Of a DNA stretch of 53,677 bases, positions 48,759-53,677 are shown piece by piece; the stretch's first letter is position 1, and each line of letters starts with the position of its first letter. The stretch covers positions 1 through 53,677 of the forward strand of contig DAIOHQ010000003.1 of NCBI GenBank assembly GCA_036744635.1, read 5' to 3'. Position numbers and translations under genes: made by a program. The notes under the pieces are model-generated. The model did not search any database, had not been told where the DNA came from, and saw only the letters and a program-made list of their open reading frames with translations. The DNA is from DAIOHQ01 sp036744635 (GTDB taxonomy: Bacteria > Planctomycetota > Phycisphaerae > Tepidisphaerales > Tepidisphaeraceae).

Positions 48759-49535
48759 ATGAAATCGTGGTGCGCTGTTGCGGCTGTGGCCTCATTGCTC
48801 CTCGTTGTTTTCCCCGCGCGGGCGCTGGCGCACCGCGATGACTACATCGACGAGACGCTGGTCTTCCTGACGCTCGAGCGTCACGAGACCGAGGCGGAGT
48901 ATTGGTTGGATTTCGGGCGCAATTCCGAGAAAGGCCGTGATTTCCTGCGGCATAACGTTGCCGCCGAATTTGGCATCACGGACCACTGGATGGTGGACGG
49001 CCGCGCGACCGCCATCCACGAACTCGGCGACGGCTTCGATTTCGACTCCGGTCGTTTTGAGTCGCGCTACCGCTTCTTTGACGAAGGAACGCTTCCGATC
49101 GACATCGCCATCTCCGGCGAAGCCAACATGGAGCGGGAAGAGGATGGTTCTTACCTCTGCGGTCTGGAGCCGCGGCTCATCCTGTCGAGAGACTTTGGTG
49201 AGGCAGTGAACCTGACCTTGAACTTACAGGAGGAGTTCCCGCTGAATGGCAAGCGGCGTTCGCGCGACCTTTCATCCGATTTCACTTCCCTGGCGGTTCC
49301 CCTGCGCTCGGACCAACCGGCGTTCGTGGTTTCCGGCGGCTTTCGCGTGACGGTGTCGGAATTGATCCGCATCGGATCGGAGGCAAGGTACAACTTTGAA
49401 ACGCAAGAAGGCGCCGTGATCCCGCAAGTATGGCTTACGTTTCCCCATGACGTGACGGTCAAGATTGGAATCTCACTCCCATTCGACCAGAGCAAGGAGA
49501 CGTTTTTTCGCATTGCCCTCGAAGTCGGCTTTTGA
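48759..49535 (+). CDS. Probable outer-membrane beta-barrel protein
   Basis: The 258 residues start with a signal peptide (L-L-L-V-V-F-P-A-R-A-L-A). After it come alternating polar and hydrophobic strands (for example R-Y-R-F-F-D-E-G-T-L-P-I-D-I-A-I) and a closing E-V-G-F with terminal Phe, a usual outer-membrane barrel end. I recognise no specific family. The ribosome-binding site AAGGGAA is moderate. It is the first gene of the segment that runs through DUF2231, Rieske and EamA genes. Confidence 0.65.
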   Translation: MKSWCAVAAVASLLLVVFPARALAHRDDYIDETLVFLTLERHETEAEYWLDFGRNSEKGRDFLRHNVAAEFGITDHWMVDGRATAIHELGDGFDFDSGRFESRYRFFDEGTLPIDIAISGEANMEREEDGSYLCGLEPRLILSRDFGEAVNLTLNLQEEFPLNGKRRSRDLSSDFTSLAVPLRSDQPAFVVSGGFRVTVSELIRIGSEARYNFETQEGAVIPQVWLTFPHDVTVKIGISLPFDQSKETFFRIALEVGF

Positions 49536-49573
49536 TCGCGCCATCCGCAACTCGCACTGGAAGGGCGGTTCGC

Positions 49574-50140
49574 ATGTTCATCTTTCAATTGGCCCGCGCC
49601 GGCGCAGGCGGCGGATCGGGATTTTTGCAACTGCCGCCGCTGCACCCGATCCTGGTCAACTTTACCGCCGCGCTCGTACCGGCGTCGCTTATCAGCGACG
49701 TTCTCGGGCGCCTCTTTCGCAAGCAATCACTCCTGTCCGCCGGATGGTGGATGCTGCTTTACGCGGCGGTCATCACGCCTTTTACGGCATTGGCCGGATG
49801 GTGGTGGTTGCGGCAGATGGGCGGCATGGACGTTCCGGAGATGGCAATTCACAAGTGGCTGGGCACGGCACTGGCGGTCGTGTTCGTGGCTCTGGTGTTC
49901 TGGCGCTGGCACATTCACCGTAGCGCGAGTGCGCCGGGTTGGCTTTATCTGATTTGCGCCGCCGCCGTCGTCAGTCTTCTTACGCTGCAAGGACATCTCG
50001 GCGGCTCGATGAGCTTCGCCAGCAACCAAGATATGTCCAACTCCGCTCCCGGCAATCCCGCTCACCTGAGCTCATCTGGCCGCACCGGCGAGGGCGGCCT
50101 GCAATGGCGCGACCACATCAACCTCAAGGATGATCGATGA
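49574..50140 (+). CDS. DUF2231 membrane protein, possible haem protein
   Basis: The 188 residues hold four hydrophobic segments and the DUF2231 opening L-H-P-I-L-V-N-F-T-A-A-L. His residues recur at set places (H-P-I-L, I-H-K-W-L-G, Q-G-H-L-G-G), which could coordinate haem b as suspected for this family. The C-terminal part after the last helix is polar. I chose the ATG at 49574; a TTG at 49532 would overlap the upstream gene. Its stop overlaps the start of the Rieske gene by four bases, so the two are probably a redox pair. Confidence 0.82.
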   Translation: MFIFQLARAGAGGGSGFLQLPPLHPILVNFTAALVPASLISDVLGRLFRKQSLLSAGWWMLLYAAVITPFTALAGWWWLRQMGGMDVPEMAIHKWLGTALAVVFVALVFWRWHIHRSASAPGWLYLICAAAVVSLLTLQGHLGGSMSFASNQDMSNSAPGNPAHLSSSGRTGEGGLQWRDHINLKDDR

Positions 50141-50571
50141 AGCTCACCCGCAGACAATTCGTTCTGCTCGCCGCTGCGGTTGCGGCCGGGTGCGGGCGCG
50201 AGAAGAACGGTGGCGCCACGACCGCGCCGGCGAACCAGCCGTCCAAGCCCGCCGGCGCGGTCGATGCCGGTGCGGTCGGCGAGTTCAAGGCGGACGACGT
50301 ATACGACAACTTCCGTGAGCAGGGCTTTTTCGTAGTCCGGAGGGACAAGCAAATGTTCGCTCTCTCTTCGATCTGCACCCACAAAGGTTGCAAGGTGCGG
50401 GTCCGGGATGACCTGTCGTTCTTTTGCAAATGTCACGGGTCGACGTTCGATAAGGAAGGCCATGTGACAAAGGGTCCGGCCAAGCGCGACCTGCCCCGAT
50501 TGGCCGTGGCGACCGACGATCGCGAGCACGTGTTGGTCGATCCGGCGCAGGAATTTGTGGTGAAGAAATGA
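50137..50571 (+). CDS. Rieske [2Fe-2S] lipoprotein
   Basis: This periplasmic electron carrier has 144 residues. The N-terminus combines a twin-Arg (T-R-R-Q-F-V-L) with a lipobox (A-A-G-C), as expected for a Tat-exported, lipid-anchored Rieske protein. The cluster ligands are C-T-H-K-G-C and C-K-C-H-G-S. Translation is coupled to the DUF2231 gene (ATGA overlap). With no cytochrome b or c gene nearby, it is not part of a standard bc1 complex; its partner is probably the DUF2231 membrane protein. Confidence 0.93.
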   Translation: MKLTRRQFVLLAAAVAAGCGREKNGGATTAPANQPSKPAGAVDAGAVGEFKADDVYDNFREQGFFVVRRDKQMFALSSICTHKGCKVRVRDDLSFFCKCHGSTFDKEGHVTKGPAKRDLPRLAVATDDREHVLVDPAQEFVVKK

Positions 50572-50593
50572 GATTCCCATGAAGGAGAAATCG

Positions 50594-51028
50594 ATGAGCG
50601 ACTGGTTCTGGTATGCCGTTGGCGCGGCCATCCTCTACGGCCTGCACCAGGTGTTCACCAAGCTGGCCTCGGAGCGCATCAGCGATGGGCTCGGCGGATT
50701 CGTCGTCGAAGGCAGCGCCGCACTGACCATCGCGGCCTACCTCGCTTTGCTCTGGTTCGGCGGACACTGGGCCCAGAAGTCCAGCAGCGCCGGCATTCTC
50801 TATTCGCTGCTGACCGGCCTGTGCGTCGGTGCCGGAACCATTCTGTTTTTCCTGCTCTTCCAGAAAGGCGGGCCGCTGTCGGCGGTGCCGATGGTGCTGG
50901 CCGGCGGGGCGGCGCTGATGGCGATTGTGGGCATCCTCTTTTTCAAAGAGCCGGCCTCGGCGCTGCGGATACTCGGCATCGTGATGTCGCTGGCTGGCTT
51001 GTTTCTTCTGCGCTATTCGACGAAGTGA
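50594..51028 (+). CDS. EamA-family small transporter
   Basis: The 144 residues form a half-size DMT protein with about five hydrophobic helices, from W-F-W-Y-A-V-G-A-A-I-L-Y-G to L-R-I-L-G-I-V-M-S-L-A-G-L-F-L-L. Full-length EamA proteins have two such halves; single-half members probably work as dimers. The substrate is unknown. I chose the ATG at 50594 because AAGGAG lies 6 bases upstream. It ends the operon; a terminator follows. Confidence 0.85.
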   Translation: MSDWFWYAVGAAILYGLHQVFTKLASERISDGLGGFVVEGSAALTIAAYLALLWFGGHWAQKSSSAGILYSLLTGLCVGAGTILFFLLFQKGGPLSAVPMVLAGGAALMAIVGILFFKEPASALRILGIVMSLAGLFLLRYSTK

Positions 51029-51033
51029 CCGAC

Positions 51034-51061
51034 GGCGGATTCGTCCGCCTCCGTTTTTTTT
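51034..51061 (+). terminator. Intrinsic terminator with TTCG loop
   Basis: The stem GGCGGA/TCCGCC closes a TTCG tetraloop and is followed by eight T (51054-51061). It is the clearest Rho-independent terminator in the window and closes the metal/redox cluster. Confidence 0.85.
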
Positions 51062-51112
51062 CTACTTGAATGGCGGCGGGCACCCCTCCTATCCTTGCCG
51101 CAAAGGAGCAAC

Positions 51113-52144
51113 ATGAGCAACCCAACCACCACCGCCGCCCCCTCCGCCCCGACTCCCGACGTCATCTTCAACGAGCTGACCGCCTTTCAGCGCAGCTCCG
51201 CCATGAAGGCCGCCATCGAGCTGGACATCTTCACCGCCATCGGCGAAGGCAACAAAATCGCCGCCGCCGTCGCCCGGCGCTGCCGGGCATCGGAGCGCGG
51301 CGCCCGCATTCTCTGCGACTATCTCGCCGTCAACGGCTTTCTCACCAAGATCGGCAACGAATATGGCCTGGCCCCCGCGGCCGCGGCGTTTCTCGACAAG
51401 CGCTCCCCGGGATACATGGGCTCCGTCGCCGGCTTCCTGCAGACTCCCGACATGATGAACGCCTTCGCCCAACTTGCCGATGCCGTGCGCAAAGGGACAA
51501 CCCCCCTCCCCCAGGAAGGAAGCATTTCCGCGGAAAATCCGCTCTGGGTGCAATTTGCCCGCGACATGGCGCCGATGATGGCCATGCCCGCCCAGCAGTT
51601 GGCGCAGATGATCAACGGATCATCCAAAGAGCCGATCAAGGTACTCGACATCGCCGCCGGCCACGGGCTGTATGGCCTGGCCTTCGCCCAGCTCAACCCC
51701 GCGGCCAAAGTCGTCGGCCTGGATTGGGCGAACGTGCTGGAAGTCGCGAAAGAAAACGCGCGGAAGATGGGCGTCGAGTCCCGCTATTCCACCATTCCCG
51801 GCAGCGCCTTCGACGTGCCGCTGGGATCGGATTATGACGTCATCCTGCTCACCAATTTCCTGCACCACTTTGATCCGCCCACCAACGAGAAGCTGCTCAA
51901 GAAAGTGAGGGCGGCGCTCAAGCCGACCGGCCGCGCCGTCACGCTGGAATTCATCCCCAACCCCGACCGCATCTCCCCGCCGATGGCCGCCGGCTTCAGC
52001 CTCATCATGCTCGCCAACACCCCCGCCGGCGACGCCTACACCTTCGCCGAACTGGAAAAAATGTTCCGTGCTGCCGGCTTTTCCCGCAACACCCTGCACG
52101 ACCTGCCGATGTCGCCGGGAAGGGTTGTGGTGTCGCAGGCGTAG
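51113..52144 (+). CDS. SAM-dependent methyltransferase, O-methyltransferase type
   Basis: The 343 residues have the two-part design of small-molecule O-methyltransferases: an N-terminal winged-helix dimerisation part (S-A-M-K-A-A-I-E-L-D-I-F-T-A-I, then G-F-L-T-K) and a C-terminal Rossmann domain with V-L-D-I-A-A-G-H-G-L-Y-G (SAM loop), V-V-G-L-D-W and L-L-T-N-F-L-H-H-F. The substrate is unknown. The start at 51113 has AAAGGAG 5 bases upstream. It stands alone after the terminator. Confidence 0.9.
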   Translation: MSNPTTTAAPSAPTPDVIFNELTAFQRSSAMKAAIELDIFTAIGEGNKIAAAVARRCRASERGARILCDYLAVNGFLTKIGNEYGLAPAAAAFLDKRSPGYMGSVAGFLQTPDMMNAFAQLADAVRKGTTPLPQEGSISAENPLWVQFARDMAPMMAMPAQQLAQMINGSSKEPIKVLDIAAGHGLYGLAFAQLNPAAKVVGLDWANVLEVAKENARKMGVESRYSTIPGSAFDVPLGSDYDVILLTNFLHHFDPPTNEKLLKKVRAALKPTGRAVTLEFIPNPDRISPPMAAGFSLIMLANTPAGDAYTFAELEKMFRAAGFSRNTLHDLPMSPGRVVVSQA

Positions 52145-52174
52145 AGAATCGCTGGTGCGCGTTATTCTTTTATG

Positions 52175-52230
52175 CAGGGTGGGCGTACTCGTCCACCGTT
52201 GCCGATGGTGGGCGAGTACGCCCACCCTAC
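52175..52230. repeat. Inverted repeat TGGGCGTACTCGYCCACC, copy 2
   Basis: CAGGGTGGGCGTACTCGTCC and GGTGGGCGAGTACGCCCACC face each other around a short centre, as at 28469-28536. A degraded GGTGGTGCAGGCATTCTTGC unit (52243-52262) follows at once. All lie between two convergent genes. Confidence 0.85.
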
Positions 52231-52276
52231 AAAACTTTAATCGGTGGTGCAGGCATTCTTGCCTGTCGTCCGGCGC

Positions 52277-53434
52277 TCATCGCTTTTCCAGCCGCCGTCG
52301 ATAGGCGCTGGGCGTCATCTTCATCTCGCGGCGGAACACGCCGCACAAGTGCTGCGGCCGGATGAAACCCGATCGTTCCGCCACCGTTTTCAGCGGCAGG
52401 CTGGTGCTGGCCAGCAATTGCTTGGCCTGCTCCAGGTGGGCCAGGCGAATCTGCCGCAACGGAGACTTCCCCAAAATGCGCTGAAACTTCTGCTCCAGCC
52501 CCCGCCGGGAGGCGGCCGTCGATTTCACCACATCCCACACGCTGATCGGCTCATCGGCGTGCTCACGGATGTAGCGCACCGCGGCCACGAAATCCGGATC
52601 ATCGGTGGCCAGCATGTCGCTGGACGCCCGCTCGGTGACCGCCCCCGGCGGGATCAGCGTGACCGGCGGAACTTTGCGCCGGCCGTGCATCATGCGCCCC
52701 AGCATCTCGCCGCAGAGGTACCCGATGCGCTCGCGCGGAATCGCGACGCTGGAAAGATGGGGATTGGCCAGCTCGCAATTGAGCGTGTCGTCGTTGATGC
52801 CGAGCAGGGCGACTTCAGTCGGCACGTGGCAGCCGGCCTGGCGGCAAAGCTGCGAAATCCACATGCCCAGGTCGTCATCCCCCACCAATAATCCCACCGG
52901 CTTGGGCAACTCGGTAATCCATTCGGCGATCAAGACGTCACGTGTCCGCAGGTCCGAGACCGGGGGCAGGCGCGCGGTGTCGATGCATATCGCCACCGCC
53001 CCGGCGCGCCCGGCCGCTCGCGAATACCCAGCCCAATGTTCTACGGAAGGATTCAAGGTCGGATTGCCGAAAAATGCCAGCGTGCGCAGCCCGCGCTGCA
53101 GGAAATGGCCGGCCGCCATCTCCCCCGCCGCCGTGTCATCGGCCCTCAGCAGCGGAACTCCGTCAGCGCTGTACGTCGCCGACACGTTCAACGTCGGCAG
53201 ACCATGCGGCTTCAGTGCCGCCGCCAGCTCGCTGGTCAGGTCCGCGATGATCCCCGCCGGCCGCCACTGCAGCAGAATCTCGATCTGGCTCACGTTCGTT
53301 ACCGCGTGAAATTCCCAGTTGCGCCCCGAGGCATAGGCGATAAGCCCCCGCAGGATCGCCCGATGCTGCGGCGAATACTTGTTCATGATCAGGCCGATCC
53401 GCGTCTGCTTCAGATGGGAGCGACCTTTGCGCAT
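52277..53434 (-). CDS. XylR-type regulator (LacI-like sensor plus AraC DNA-binding domain)
   Basis: The 385 residues join a periplasmic-binding-protein-like sugar sensor (about 10-270; G-L-I-M-N-K-Y-S-P-Q-H-R-A-I-L-R-G, then L-L-V-G-D-D-D-L-G and L-L-G-I-N-D-D-T) to a C-terminal AraC double helix-turn-helix (about 285-385; S-P-L-R-Q-I-R-L-A-H-L-E-Q-A-K-Q-L-L and M-T-P-S-A-Y-R-R-R-L). E. coli XylR has this layout and activates sugar-use genes. Relatives are numerous in bacteria of this type. I chose the ATG at 53434 over a TTG at 53455. No sugar-use operon lies next to it, so the target is unknown. Confidence 0.92.
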   Translation of the reverse strand: MRKGRSHLKQTRIGLIMNKYSPQHRAILRGLIAYASGRNWEFHAVTNVSQIEILLQWRPAGIIADLTSELAAALKPHGLPTLNVSATYSADGVPLLRADDTAAGEMAAGHFLQRGLRTLAFFGNPTLNPSVEHWAGYSRAAGRAGAVAICIDTARLPPVSDLRTRDVLIAEWITELPKPVGLLVGDDDLGMWISQLCRQAGCHVPTEVALLGINDDTLNCELANPHLSSVAIPRERIGYLCGEMLGRMMHGRRKVPPVTLIPPGAVTERASSDMLATDDPDFVAAVRYIREHADEPISVWDVVKSTAASRRGLEQKFQRILGKSPLRQIRLAHLEQAKQLLASTSLPLKTVAERSGFIRPQHLCGVFRREMKMTPSAYRRRLEKR

Positions 53435-53561
53435 TCTTGTAAGATTATGCCGCAAATATGCAATTGCAAGCGATTGTTCCGGTGATATGTTTGCATACCG
53501 TACATCGACCCCCGGTAGTAGTGGTTGTGCAGTTTGCAGGTCCTCGGAACTTCCGGCAATG

Positions 53562-53677
53562 GGTCAGTTTGAAATTTCCGGGTGCCACAGGTCGCGGTAC
53601 TCCGAGACCTGTGCCGTGTAGCGACGCAGTAAGACACAGGTCTGCGAGTACGCCGACCTGTGGCACCCAAACTGACC
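53562..53677. repeat. Large inverted repeat at window end
   Basis: GGTCAGTTTG (53562) and CAAACTGACC (ending 53677) bound inner arms GGGTGCCACAGGTC and GACCTGTGGCACCC, and further inside AGACCTGTG and CACAGGTCT. The 116-base unit folds into a long stem with mismatches. The window ends exactly at its right edge, so a longer element is possible. Confidence 0.8.

Overview
The window looks like a chromosomal segment of a GC-rich Gram-negative bacterium, most likely Planctomycetota and probably class Phycisphaerae. This is inferred, not proven. The clues are many families of short palindromic repeats between genes, zinc-ribbon membrane proteins with a C-x-C-G-Y-L-L-R-G-L signature, a LacI-type sensor fused to an AraC-type DNA-binding domain, a TMTC-like membrane protein, and frequent weak or absent Shine-Dalgarno sites. 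I see no rRNA, tRNA or CRISPR array.

Layout. 0.3-1.5 kb: a membrane-anchored, nuclease-like protein. 1.75-11.15 kb (minus strand): ECF sigma factor, Cys-rich anti-sigma factor, and a CusC-CusB-CusA heavy-metal RND efflux system with an oversized CusA. 11.4-18.1 kb: a small membrane protein, trpB, murJ, a ThiD2-ThiE thiamine enzyme fused in frame to a REP-associated HUH transposase, and an orphan DNA methyltransferase. 18.1-26.8 kb (minus): a GH78 alpha-L-rhamnosidase and a TetR-controlled HAE1-type RND efflux operon with a palindromic operator between its -35 and -10 boxes. 26.8-28.5 kb: an IS110-type element with an in-frame TGA. 28.7-32.1 kb: a zinc-ribbon membrane protein, purH and a hydrolase remnant. 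32.4-41.4 kb: a 3D-domain protein, a mosaic of phytanoyl-dioxygenase remnants around a TMTC-like gene, a DUF4926 protein, mutY, a CorC/hemolysin-type membrane protein, a nucleotidyltransferase-like protein and a transglutaminase-like gene split by TGA. 41.4-44.3 kb: an accessory patch of visibly lower GC with a secreted RHS-tip protein, two MITE-like elements, an IS4-like relic with target duplications, and a YgiT/DUF4258 toxin-antitoxin pair. 44.5-51.1 kb (plus): a TolC-like protein and a periplasmic metal/redox cluster (CxxC lipoprotein, multicopper oxidase with a C-terminal heavy-metal-binding domain, secreted Cys protein, outer-membrane protein, DUF2231 membrane protein, Rieske lipoprotein, EamA transporter) closed by an intrinsic terminator. 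51.1-53.7 kb: an O-methyltransferase-like protein, a XylR-type regulator and a terminal inverted repeat.

How they fit together. Two regions concern metal stress: the sigma/anti-sigma/CusCBA operon and the multicopper-oxidase/Rieske/DUF2231 cluster. They share one metal-binding domain type, at the N-terminus of CusB and the C-terminus of the oxidase. The TetR operon has no outer-membrane channel of its own and could borrow either TolC-like protein. The strongest unusual signals are the ThiD2-ThiE-transposase fusion running through REP palindromes, the MITE/IS4 relic cluster, the stand-alone RHS tip, and palindromic repeats placed inside coding sequence and inside operons.
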